Origin: Flavobacteriales bacterium
GTDB lineage: Bacteria; Bacteroidota; Bacteroidia; Flavobacteriales_F; PHOS-HE28
Assembly (NCBI GenBank): GCA_016721005.1
Contig: JADKJM010000008.1
Span: 1-64,000 of the forward strand
Reading direction: 5' to 3'
Length of the DNA stretch: 64,000 nt
Below, piece by piece: positions 32,203 to 40,752 of this stretch. Numbering within the stretch: the first letter of the stretch is position 1; every line of letters starts with the position of its first letter. A program made the position numbers and the translations under genes. Under the pieces are notes generated by a model that worked only from the letters and a program-made list of their open reading frames with translations, had not been told where the DNA came from and searched no databases.

Positions 32203-32238
32203 GGACAAGGGCCCCGGCATACGCCGGGGTCTTTGTCT
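32203..32238 (+). terminator. Hairpin terminator before the defence operon
   Basis: gacaagggccccggc ... gccggggtctttgtc forms a long stem with a 4-base loop and a few Us in the descending arm. It isolates the viperin transcript from the operon that starts at 32371. Confidence 0.7.
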
Positions 32239-32280
32239 TAGCGGCTGGCCTGTTAAGCATGGCAGAGCAAGTGAATGGGG

Positions 32281-32325
32281 TGTGAAAAAGACGTAGCCAT
32301 CGGACGGATGAAGGGCGCTACTTTG
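32281..32325 (+). promoter_or_regulatory. Promoter with GTGTGAAAAAGACG element for the defence operon
   Basis: TGTGAAAAAGACG at 32281-32293 and a -7-like TACTTTG at 32319-32325 (38 nt apart), 46 bases before the lipoprotein ATG. The main element is identical over 14 bases to the one before the LytS-type kinase. Confidence 0.55.
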
Positions 32326-32370
32326 GCGACGGATGGACCACATCCAAGCTACACCAAACCACCACCACCC

Positions 32371-33793
32371 ATGAAACCCGCATTCATTTACTTAGGCCTC
32401 GCCTGCTCGATCCTGCTACTCGGTTGCGCACCCAACTTCGCCAAAAGACAGAGAGGCGTTGCCAAGGTCCAGTGGTTGAGTACGTGCGTAACAGACCAAT
32501 ATGTCAAGGTGGAGATGGTAAGTACCAAGAAGCCCGGAACCAGTTCAACGCCCGCAACCTTGGCGCAATTACCAGAGCGCGCACAGAAGGAGCTGATCCG
32601 TTCCTTGGGGCTCAAGACGAAGAATGCCGATACCCTTGCGGTCATCCTTGCTGCCGAGATCAAGAAGAAAGAAAAGGAAGACCCATCGCCGTACATGGTA
32701 ACAAGTGCATCCATCGACCGCCGTTTGGTATTGAAAGTCGATAAGGTTTGGGCGAAGGAGAAGAGGAAGGATGATGATAGCCCGGGTACTACAAATGACC
32801 CCGATGTGTGCGGTGACCTTGCAAAAGCAACCGTTTTCTTCAACGATCCTGCTGATCGGATCATGAACATGGAGGTCAGCTTGAAGCTAACCGGTACCCC
32901 CCCGTTCGTGATCGCCGATTGGGATGCGTTCAAGAGTCAATACCTAAGCGTGGATCTGGGAAGTGTTTCCTCTAAGCTAGGAACAACACTTGCCGCGGAG
33001 GCAGCCGCCAATGCCAGCGGCAAGGCTACCACTGCATCCGGTAACACTGGCATAGTGGTGAAGGCGGCGGACGAAGGTGGCAACGGGGGTGGTGAGACAG
33101 GAACAACGGATGGCACAACTGGAGAGACAGGATTTTCCTTTGGACCCAAAGTCAGTGGTTCGCTCACCAGCGAATACGTTCGTTTCATCACAAACGCTGT
33201 CCAACCAGTTCTTGCGCTTCAATGGCATGCTGCGGCCGGACGGCTTCAGCATCCGACAGGATGGTGCGCCGGGGAGCGACCTGAGCGGCAACAGTGAGCT
33301 TGGTGTGACGATGCGATACACTGGAGACGACTGGGCGTCCACAACATTCCATCGATTCAAAAAGCTCTTTGATGACAAAGGAGCGGTGAACCCTTGGGCT
33401 ACGGTCGTCAGCAGTACCTATGAGCACTTCTATCCGAACGTAACGGCTGATGTGGTGGCCAACGTCGAGTTCAATTTTCTCTTCCGAGATGTGCGGACGG
33501 GAAGGCGGCACATTCCCGAATCGCGCCAGCACGTTACACATGCGTTCGGTCGTTCACCCACGAACAGCGTCACCCTTCTCAAGCCGAGCGATCTCAAGCC
33601 CACGGTATACAAGTTAGTAGCCGGGGCGAACGTCTTGATGTTCAATAAAGTGGAAGTCACGCTTCCGGATGCGGCTGCAGCAGCTCAATTGGTTACTTGG
33701 TTGCGCATGACCAGCGCGCTACCGGCAGCCTTTACCATTACCATAAGCGGAGGCGCTATAGTGCCAGCTTCTCTGTCGATCAAGAAGTTCTGA
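32371..33793 (+). CDS. Lipoprotein upstream of type III RM genes (frameshifted)
   Basis: Encodes a lipoprotein: signal segment and lipobox LLLGC (IYLGLACSILLLGCAP). The first frame ends in an unlikely tail near 33297, while the next frame is open from about 33190 to 33793. The two join naturally near 33195 (SEYVRFITNA then LSNQFLRFNGMLRPDGF). A single inserted or lost base thus splits one gene of about 470 residues. The middle has a Gly/Thr-rich linker (GGNGGGETGTTDGTTGETG). The stop TGA overlaps the Res ATG by one base (TGATG), suggesting coupling. Family not recognised; an envelope protein in a restriction operon is unexpected. Confidence 0.7.
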
Positions 33794-36453
33794 TGCAGAC
33801 CTCCCCCTTCGACTTCCTTCACCCCGACCAGCGTTGGCGGCCCTCACCGGACCAGCAGGCGGGCAAGCAATTCGATGCGCTGATCCCGCCGTTGGTGGAT
33901 AAGATCCGCCGCGAGGTGGGCAAGTGGCGAGAGGGTGGCTACAAGAAATGCAGCGACACGTCCCGCGCGTTGCTCAACTTCTGGTTCGAGACGGAACACC
34001 CCACTGAGCAGGGCGAGTTCCGGTTCTACTTCAGCCAGCGCGAAGCTGTTGAGAGCATCATCTGGTTGTACGAAGTGGCCGAGGCACGCGACAAGTTCGG
34101 CATGCTGCGTTACGACTCCAGTGGGCATGTGTCCACTGGCATGTTCGATGAGGCGTGGGCGCGCTACGTGATCAAGATGGCCACCGGTGCGGGAAAGACC
34201 AAGGTGCTCGGCCTTGCATTGGTCTGGAGCTATTTCCACAAGCTGTATGAAGTGGACAGTCCGCTCAGCACAAACTTCCTCGTGATCGCGCCGAACATCA
34301 TCGTGCTCAACCGCCTGCTAAAGGACTTCGAGGGCTTGACGATGTTCCGCAATGAACCTTTCTTGCCCGAGAATGGCTGGGGTGATCGCAATTGGCAACT
34401 CGACTTCCAACCAACCTTGCACATCCAGGATGAATTGGGGCCGCTATCGCCGAGCGGCAACATCTTCCTTACGAATATCCATCGCGTGTTCTTCAATGAG
34501 GAGGGCGAGCCGACCATTGAAGAAACTTTCCTCGGCAAGAAGCCGAAGGCCGGTGCCGATACCAACCGGGGCCTCGACTTGGGCAAGCTGCTGCGCAGCG
34601 AACGGCTGAACGACCTGGTGGTGATGAACGATGAGGCGCACCACATCCACGATAAGAGCCTTGCGTGGTTCAAGTGCATACAGGACATCCACAACAAGTT
34701 GAAGTTGCGGTTGGGCAATGGCATCGCGCTGCAAGTGGACACCAGCGCCACGCCGCGCCATAACAACGGGAGCATATTCGTGCAGACCATTTGCGACTAT
34801 CCGCTGGTGGAAGCCATTTCGCACAATGTGGTGAAGACACCCGTGCTGCCCGACAAGGCCAGCCGCGAGAAATTGAACGAGCAGGACAGCACCGATATCA
34901 TTGAGCAGTTCCGCGACCACATCCATTTGGGTTACCAGGAATGGGAGCAGCAGTACAACGAGTTGAAGAGCGTGCGCACGCCCATCCTGTTCTACATGAC
35001 AATGAACACGCAGGAGGCGGACCAGCTGACCGAATACCTCGAACAGAGCTATCCGCTGTTGAAGGACCGGGTGCTCACCATACACACCAAGAACAATGGG
35101 GAACTGAAAGGTGAAGGCACCAAAAGCGCGAAGGACAAGGAGGAACTGGAGATCCTGCGCAAAGCAGCCGATTCCATCGACGATGAGCATTCGCCCTACC
35201 TCGCCGTGGTGAGCGTGTTGGTGCTGCGCGAAGGCTGGGACGTGCGCAACGTGAGCACCATAGTGGGCTTGCGGCCTTACAATACGGCCAGCAACGTATT
35301 GCCAGAGCAGACACTGGGCCGTGGTTTGCGGAAGATGTTCGGCTTGGACGTGAAGGAGAAACTGGTGGTGGTGGGCACGCGGCGTTTCCTGGACTTTGTG
35401 GAAAGCCTGAAGACCGAGGGCGTCACCTTCGAGTACAAGCCCATGGGCAGTGGCGGTGGTGGCAGCAATCCCGTGGTGGTGGAGGTGGACAAGGAAGCCA
35501 CCGACCGCGACATCAGTGCGTTGGACATTCCGCTCCCCATCCTTACGCCGAAGTTCTACCGCGACTTCGATGTGTTGACCAAATTGGACAAGGACCAGTT
35601 GTTCCCCGGCAAGGTGGACCCGCGCACCTACACGCCCGACGAGATCCGCGAGATCAGCTTCGAGGACCTACAGGGCGAACACAGCCACACCACCGAATTG
35701 AAAGGCGTGGTGCCTGACCACCGCAACGTGCTCAGTTTCCTCACGCAGCAGATCCAAAAGAACAGCAAGCTGTTCGGGGGCTTCGATGCGCTGTACCCCA
35801 TGGTGCGCGACTACGCTACGGCGCAACTCTTCACGCAAGCATTCGCCGCGGAAGACCCGCAGTTCGTTTGCAACCTGGCTCGACCCGAGGCCAAGCAAGT
35901 GCTCTACGCCACCTTCAAGCAGGCCATTGATAGCCTTACGGTGAAGGAGGCCGATGCCATCCGCTTCGGGGGCTTCCGCAGCTTGCTGGATACGCCCGTG
36001 CATGTGGCCACTGAGCAACCCGCCATGCGCAGTGCGAAGACCGTCTTCAACAAAGTGTTGGGGCAGAACCCTTTCGAGCGCGGCTTCGCGGGCTTCTTGG
36101 ACAAGGTGGCGGATGTGGTCGCCTTCGCGCGCAACACGCAAGCCGTCAAGTTCTTCATGGAGTACCAGAAGAGCAACGGCAACATCAGTTCCTTCAACCC
36201 CGATTTCCTGCTGCGCACGAGCGAACGAGACATCTGGATCGTGGAGACCAAGGGCCGGGAGGACGATGACGATAAGCGCAAGATCATGCGCCTGCGCCAA
36301 TGGTGCGCCGATGTGAACGCCTTGCAGCAACAGTTCGTGTACCACCCGCTGTATGTGAAGCAGGAAACCTGGGACCCGCACTACAACGGCCTGCGCACCT
36401 TTGCCGATGCCGCCGAACTGTGCCATGCCGATACTCAAGCAGTAGAGATCTGA
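33793..36453 (+). CDS. res: Type III restriction enzyme, Res (helicase-nuclease) subunit
   Basis: An 886-residue protein. An SF2 helicase core has Walker A (MATGAGKTK, about residue 130), the DEAH box (NDEAHHIHD, about 280), motif III DTSATPRH, and motif VI (LPEQTLGRGLRKM, about 505). The C-terminus carries a PD-(D/E)XK nuclease (FNPDFLL ... IVETKGR, about 800-818). This is the complete architecture of type III Res proteins, and the length is normal. The start is at 33793, overlapping the upstream stop by one base; the open extension to 33697 is read through another gene. The Mod gene follows after 3 bases. Confidence 0.95.
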   Translation: MQTSPFDFLHPDQRWRPSPDQQAGKQFDALIPPLVDKIRREVGKWREGGYKKCSDTSRALLNFWFETEHPTEQGEFRFYFSQREAVESIIWLYEVAEARDKFGMLRYDSSGHVSTGMFDEAWARYVIKMATGAGKTKVLGLALVWSYFHKLYEVDSPLSTNFLVIAPNIIVLNRLLKDFEGLTMFRNEPFLPENGWGDRNWQLDFQPTLHIQDELGPLSPSGNIFLTNIHRVFFNEEGEPTIEETFLGKKPKAGADTNRGLDLGKLLRSERLNDLVVMNDEAHHIHDKSLAWFKCIQDIHNKLKLRLGNGIALQVDTSATPRHNNGSIFVQTICDYPLVEAISHNVVKTPVLPDKASREKLNEQDSTDIIEQFRDHIHLGYQEWEQQYNELKSVRTPILFYMTMNTQEADQLTEYLEQSYPLLKDRVLTIHTKNNGELKGEGTKSAKDKEELEILRKAADSIDDEHSPYLAVVSVLVLREGWDVRNVSTIVGLRPYNTASNVLPEQTLGRGLRKMFGLDVKEKLVVVGTRRFLDFVESLKTEGVTFEYKPMGSGGGGSNPVVVEVDKEATDRDISALDIPLPILTPKFYRDFDVLTKLDKDQLFPGKVDPRTYTPDEIREISFEDLQGEHSHTTELKGVVPDHRNVLSFLTQQIQKNSKLFGGFDALYPMVRDYATAQLFTQAFAAEDPQFVCNLARPEAKQVLYATFKQAIDSLTVKEADAIRFGGFRSLLDTPVHVATEQPAMRSAKTVFNKVLGQNPFERGFAGFLDKVADVVAFARNTQAVKFFMEYQKSNGNISSFNPDFLLRTSERDIWIVETKGREDDDDKRKIMRLRQWCADVNALQQQFVYHPLYVKQETWDPHYNGLRTFADAAELCHADTQAVEI

Positions 36454-36456
36454 ACT

Positions 36457-38529
36457 ATGAGCCTTAGCGAGAAAGAGAAGCAGGAGATCATTGGCTTGAT
36501 CAAGGAAGGGCGCACGCTGCCCAAGGAGTACATCTACAAGCTGTACGCTGATGAAGAGGACGTGTTCCTGTTCTGGAACGGCCGCAGCGAGCAGGTTACC
36601 AATGCCGCACTGCCCTTTCATAGCATAGAGCATATAGACGAGCCGCGCGAAGAGGTGAACAACGCGCCCACCATGTTCGATACCAAGGGCCGCCAACTGC
36701 AAGGCTGGACCAACAAGCTGATCTGGGGCGACAACAAACTGATTCTCTCAAGCTTGGTGAATGGCCCCATGCGCGAAGAGATCGAGCAGGCCGGTGGCTT
36801 GAAGCTGATCTACATCGATCCGCCGTTCGCAGTCGATGCCGATTTCAATTTCGAGATTGAGATTGGAGGTGAGACAGCCGAGAAGAAACAGACCGTCATA
36901 GAGGAGATTGCCTATCGCGATACTTGGGGAAAGGGTCTGAGTAGCTACATGAGCATGATGTACGAGCGGTTGCAGCTCATGCACGAGTTACTCGCTAAGG
37001 ACGGGGTGCTTTATGTGCATCTTGATCATCACGTGGTCCACTACGCCAAGGTGATGCTGGACAGCATCTTCGGCGAGGACAACTTCATGAACACCGTGGT
37101 CTGGCAATACAAGAACAAGCCACTGTTCAGTTTCATGCGATACTTCCCTCGTGACTTTGACGCAATTCTGGTGTACGCGAAGTCGCTTGGTAGCCATACC
37201 CATGTACACCAGAACGTTCCTGTGGAGAAGGCGCGCAAGCAGAACGTGGTGACATGGGACCCCGTGCTTAAGAAGCGTATCTCCAAGCGCGACGATGAGG
37301 GGAACATTGAGTACAACTTCAGCACCGAGAAGATAGTCGGGAGCGTCTGGGATATTCCCATGGTCAACCCTGCTGGAGGTGAACGGTTGAACTACCCAAC
37401 TCAGAAGCCTAACGAGCTTCTAGAGCGCATTCTCCTTTCCAGTAGCAATGAAGGGGATTTGATTGCCGATTTCTTTGGCGGTAGCGGCACTACGGCTGCC
37501 GTAGCCGAGAAGCTAGGCCGCAAGTGGATCACCTGCGACTTGGGGCGCTTCGGCATACACACCACGCGCAAGCGCATGATCGGTGTGCAGCGCGAGTTGA
37601 AGAAGGATGGCAAGGACTACCGCGCCTTCGAGGTGCTGAACCTGGGCAAGTACGAGCGGCAGTTCTTTATAGACAACCTGGTGAACGGCGCGCGCAAGAA
37701 GAAGGAGCAAGCCTACCTGAACCTGATCCTGCAAGCCTACCACGCACCCGCCGCCGAGAGCTTCACGCACTTGCACGGTCGCAAGGCCGGTCGCTTGGTG
37801 CATGTGGGTCCGCTGGATGTGCCGGTTACCAAGCAGCGCGTGCTGGAGATCTTCGAGGAGTGCAAGAGCAAGCTCATCACCAAGGTGGATGTGCTCGGCT
37901 TCGAGTTCGAGATGGGCCTGGTGCCCAACGTGCTGGACGAGCTACGCGAACAAGGCGTGGACATGGTGGCCAAGTACATCCCCAAGGATGTGTTCGACCC
38001 CCGCGCCGTGGCGAAAGGCCAAGTGAAGTTCTTCGACGTGGCCTACCTAGCCGCCAAGGCCAAGGTGAGCAAACGCAAAGTCACCATCGAACTCACCGAC
38101 TTCGTTACCCGCTACACGCAGGACGATCTGGAGGAAGTGGAGAAGCAGTTGAAGAAGGGCAGCAAGGTGGTGATCGAGAACGGCAACATCGTGAAGCTGA
38201 GCAAGGACAAGGACGGCTTCGTGGAACGCACCGTCCTCACCGAGCGCTGGCAGGATTGGGTGGACTACTGGGCCATCGACTTCAACTTCCAAGACAAGAA
38301 GGAGATCATCCGCGAGAAGCAAGCCGACGGCACCTTCAAAGAGATCTGGACCGGCGGCTACCTCTTCGAGAACGAGTGGCAGAGCTTCCGCACCCGCAAA
38401 GACCCCACGCTGGAATACACGAGCATCGAACACGAGTACGCCAAGCCCGGCAAGTACCAAGTGATGGTGAAGGTGATCGACATTCTGGGGGTGGATACGA
38501 GCCAGGTGATGGAGGTGGTGGTGAAGTGA
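36457..38529 (+). CDS. mod: Type III restriction-modification methyltransferase, Mod
   Basis: A 690-residue N6-adenine methyltransferase of the beta class, with the catalytic motif IV (YIDPPFAVD, about residue 120; DPPF instead of the usual DPPY) before the SAM-binding motif I (DFFGGSGTTAAVAEKL, about 338-350). The C-terminal 250 residues are a non-methylase region rich in charged segments, ending in a beta-rich domain (VMVKVIDILGVDTSQVMEVVV). It provides sequence recognition and methylation for the type III system with Res. Both catalytic motifs are intact, so it is probably active. Confidence 0.94.
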   Translation: MSLSEKEKQEIIGLIKEGRTLPKEYIYKLYADEEDVFLFWNGRSEQVTNAALPFHSIEHIDEPREEVNNAPTMFDTKGRQLQGWTNKLIWGDNKLILSSLVNGPMREEIEQAGGLKLIYIDPPFAVDADFNFEIEIGGETAEKKQTVIEEIAYRDTWGKGLSSYMSMMYERLQLMHELLAKDGVLYVHLDHHVVHYAKVMLDSIFGEDNFMNTVVWQYKNKPLFSFMRYFPRDFDAILVYAKSLGSHTHVHQNVPVEKARKQNVVTWDPVLKKRISKRDDEGNIEYNFSTEKIVGSVWDIPMVNPAGGERLNYPTQKPNELLERILLSSSNEGDLIADFFGGSGTTAAVAEKLGRKWITCDLGRFGIHTTRKRMIGVQRELKKDGKDYRAFEVLNLGKYERQFFIDNLVNGARKKKEQAYLNLILQAYHAPAAESFTHLHGRKAGRLVHVGPLDVPVTKQRVLEIFEECKSKLITKVDVLGFEFEMGLVPNVLDELREQGVDMVAKYIPKDVFDPRAVAKGQVKFFDVAYLAAKAKVSKRKVTIELTDFVTRYTQDDLEEVEKQLKKGSKVVIENGNIVKLSKDKDGFVERTVLTERWQDWVDYWAIDFNFQDKKEIIREKQADGTFKEIWTGGYLFENEWQSFRTRKDPTLEYTSIEHEYAKPGKYQVMVKVIDILGVDTSQVMEVVVK

Positions 38530-38559
38530 AGGGATAGTGAACGAATCAAAACGTGAACC

Positions 38560-38913
38560 ATGAATAACCAGACGAACGAGCGCTACTACCACTTGCTCCG
38601 AGGAAATGAGACGCGAGTGCGAGGCATTGGGGTATTCGTGCAGCGTTCCCTCGGCCGCAATGATTTGAAGAAGGTCTTTGAGCATGACCTCACGTATGCT
38701 CAAGCGATGAAGCAAGGGAAGAAGGCTGTTGCTTTTCTGTTCATACCCTTTGGCCACAAGATTCGTGTAAACGGCGGCATCGCGGTACTTCGACGAACTA
38801 TGGGACCACTGAAACCAGAGGGCATATGTAAAGGCCCATGTGGGCCGGATGGCAGTTGCAGGCATTTATCGGACGTATGTCTGTGTATACCCGGTGCGGG
38901 TGTTTGTCACTAA
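38560..38913 (+). CDS. Small unknown protein with Cys-rich tail
   Basis: A 117-residue protein. The N-terminal 75 residues look folded (YAQAMKQGKKAVAFLFIPFG); the end is Cys/Gly-rich (CKGPCGPDGSC, then CLCIPGAGVC), suggesting a metal site or disulfides. It is placed 30 bases after Mod and 10 before the P-loop gene. Codon and base composition here (38540-39400) appear more AT-rich than in flanking genes. I do not recognise it; existence as a gene rests on operon context. Confidence 0.6.
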   Translation: MNNQTNERYYHLLRGNETRVRGIGVFVQRSLGRNDLKKVFEHDLTYAQAMKQGKKAVAFLFIPFGHKIRVNGGIAVLRRTMGPLKPEGICKGPCGPDGSCRHLSDVCLCIPGAGVCH

Positions 38914-38923
38914 CGCAACTAAC

Positions 38924-39361
38924 ATGACTACCACAGTAATCGCGATCTGGGGCAGTGCCCAACAAGGGAAGACCAGTACCCTACGGCGTACGATCGAACG
39001 ATTGGAAACACACTACGGTGTTACGGCAAGTGTGGTAGGACCAACCGGGCAGCCAGATGTAACAGCTGTGCTCGATACTCGGTGGGGCCGTATTGGAGTA
39101 ACTACAAAGGGTGACCCTACGACCAATCCGTACCTGCGCGTGGAGAATCTGGCTGATGCGGAGAACTGTAAGGTCATTCTCTGTTCCACACGTACACGAG
39201 GCGATACGGTCAATGACCTTGATGCCCTCTGCAATACACGCGGTTGGCGTTTGCTCTGGTGGTCTAATATCTCCGGTGCCCAGCCACATCCTGCCTGGAA
39301 CGATCTGTCCGCGAAGTACATCGTTGATCTGGTCGAAACGATCATGATCGGCCAACAGTAG
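38924..39361 (+). CDS. Small P-loop NTPase-like protein
   Basis: A 145-residue protein starting MTTTVIAIWGSAQQGKTST, a Walker A motif (G10-x4-G15-K16-T17) directly after the first beta strand. It lacks a clear hhhhDE Walker B; a possible equivalent is KVILCSTRTRGD. The size suggests a nucleotide kinase-like or GTPase-like single domain. The start at 38924 was chosen because the P-loop strand begins there and the spacing to the upstream gene is 10 bases; the earlier frame overlaps it. Exact family unknown; its operon suggests a defence role. Confidence 0.75.
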   Translation: MTTTVIAIWGSAQQGKTSTLRRTIERLETHYGVTASVVGPTGQPDVTAVLDTRWGRIGVTTKGDPTTNPYLRVENLADAENCKVILCSTRTRGDTVNDLDALCNTRGWRLLWWSNISGAQPHPAWNDLSAKYIVDLVETIMIGQQ

Positions 39362-39408
39362 CTCACAGAGGCGGAACGACCATCTGCGGCCAAACCGAAT
39401 AGCATCAC

Positions 39409-40737
39409 ATGGCGAAGCCGCGAAAGAACCCGAAGCAGGATGCCTTCTATGCATTCTTGTTGCGCATGGCCCAATTCGACTTGTCCTTCACAATGGAGGA
39501 GATCGCGGAGAACACGGGGTACCCTTTGAAAGGGACCGTTAAAGCGAAGGTCAGCAGGGATGAATGGCAGCGGGTGTTGATCAGGGTCGGTCCGAATGAG
39601 TTCAAGGCGAAGGATGTACTTGAAATCGACCGTGAAGAGTTCGCAAGCCGACTAAGTGTAAAGGCGTTGCATGTGCCTGGCGCGAATGCGTCCGTAGTCG
39701 TGCCGCTGTCATTATCAGACCGGCTGTATGTCAAAGCGCGCGAGAACATCACACTTGCATTGGAGTTGTACAACCGCCCGTCCTTGGTGAATCGATTGGA
39801 CGCGTTCGCTTTGCTCTTCTGCGCAGCATGGGAGAACTTGCTGAAAGGCCGCCTGGTAGCGCAGCACGGCGAGGAACACATCAAGCGAAAGGGTGATACC
39901 GACTACACCAAGAGCCTGCTTTGGTGTATCGCAGAGGTCTTTCCTGAAGCGAGCGACAAGACCCGCACGAACTTGGAGACAGTGAACGGCCTGCGCAACA
40001 TGGCAACCCACCTTTTGATGCCAGAGTTGGGAATTGTCTATTCGCCGATCCTACAAGCGGGAATCCTCAACTTCCTTCAGTCATTCAAAGAGTACACTGG
40101 CCAAGAACCATTTCCGGCGCATGCGGTCGGGTTGATGTCCTTGACCACGGGCACCGTTGAGCCAACAGCCACGGATCTGGTGGTGAAGTATGGGCAGGAG
40201 CTTGGTAGCCATTTGCACGCGCTGATGGAAACGGTCAAGCATCAAGTAGAGGACGAGGCCGACGATCGCTTCGCCATTCGCATTGTACATACCGTACGGT
40301 TCGCCAAGAAGAGCGAGAAGCCCGATATCAGCTTGGACGAGCATCTGAGCCAAGGCAACAGGACCATCGTGATAGAAAAGCACCGCGATGCTTCTGACGT
40401 CTTCAAATACAAGCCCGGGCAAGTAGCCACCCAAGTGAATGCTCAACTTGTCAAGAAGCTTAGCCTAGCTCAACGCCGAGTCATCTTCACATACAACAGC
40501 GCTAGGGTGAAGGATGAAATGGTGCTCGCGGATCTTGATCCGATCTGCAAGCACGAAAAGTGGAAAGAGGATGACAATGCATACCATCACTACTTCGAGA
40601 GCATTGGGGCTCATATGTACTCTGATGCTTGCATTGGATGGATCATCAAGAAGTTCGTTGCAGAACCAGACTATCTGAATCGAGTGAAAAAGGTCGCTGT
40701 GGAATTTGCCAAACGACGGCGGTTGGAAATGGTATAG
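39409..40737 (+). CDS. HEPN/DUF3644-like defence protein
   Basis: A 442-residue protein. The central segment (FALLFCAAWENLLKGRLVAQ) followed by GLRNMATHLLMPELGI gives the R-x4-H pattern (R196, H201) of HEPN ribonucleases and resembles DUF3644 proteins found in defence islands (recalled family resemblance, moderate certainty). The N-terminus has an HTH-like stretch (FTMEEIAENTGYPLKGTVKAK), and the C-terminal half may bind target or partner. In context it could act as an abortive-infection RNase. It follows the P-loop gene by 47 bases and precedes the DUF262 gene by 15. Confidence 0.75.
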   Translation: MAKPRKNPKQDAFYAFLLRMAQFDLSFTMEEIAENTGYPLKGTVKAKVSRDEWQRVLIRVGPNEFKAKDVLEIDREEFASRLSVKALHVPGANASVVVPLSLSDRLYVKARENITLALELYNRPSLVNRLDAFALLFCAAWENLLKGRLVAQHGEEHIKRKGDTDYTKSLLWCIAEVFPEASDKTRTNLETVNGLRNMATHLLMPELGIVYSPILQAGILNFLQSFKEYTGQEPFPAHAVGLMSLTTGTVEPTATDLVVKYGQELGSHLHALMETVKHQVEDEADDRFAIRIVHTVRFAKKSEKPDISLDEHLSQGNRTIVIEKHRDASDVFKYKPGQVATQVNAQLVKKLSLAQRRVIFTYNSARVKDEMVLADLDPICKHEKWKEDDNAYHHYFESIGAHMYSDACIGWIIKKFVAEPDYLNRVKKVAVEFAKRRRLEMV

Positions 40738-40752
40738 ACATCATAGAAGCAC

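Larger units (their letters stand above)
31771..32280. other. Intergenic region between viperin gene and defence operon
   Basis: About 500 bases with one weak small open frame (31910-32119), a terminator (32203-32238) and, at the end, the start of the promoter of the next operon. No further gene, repeat or structured RNA is recognised. Confidence 0.4.
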
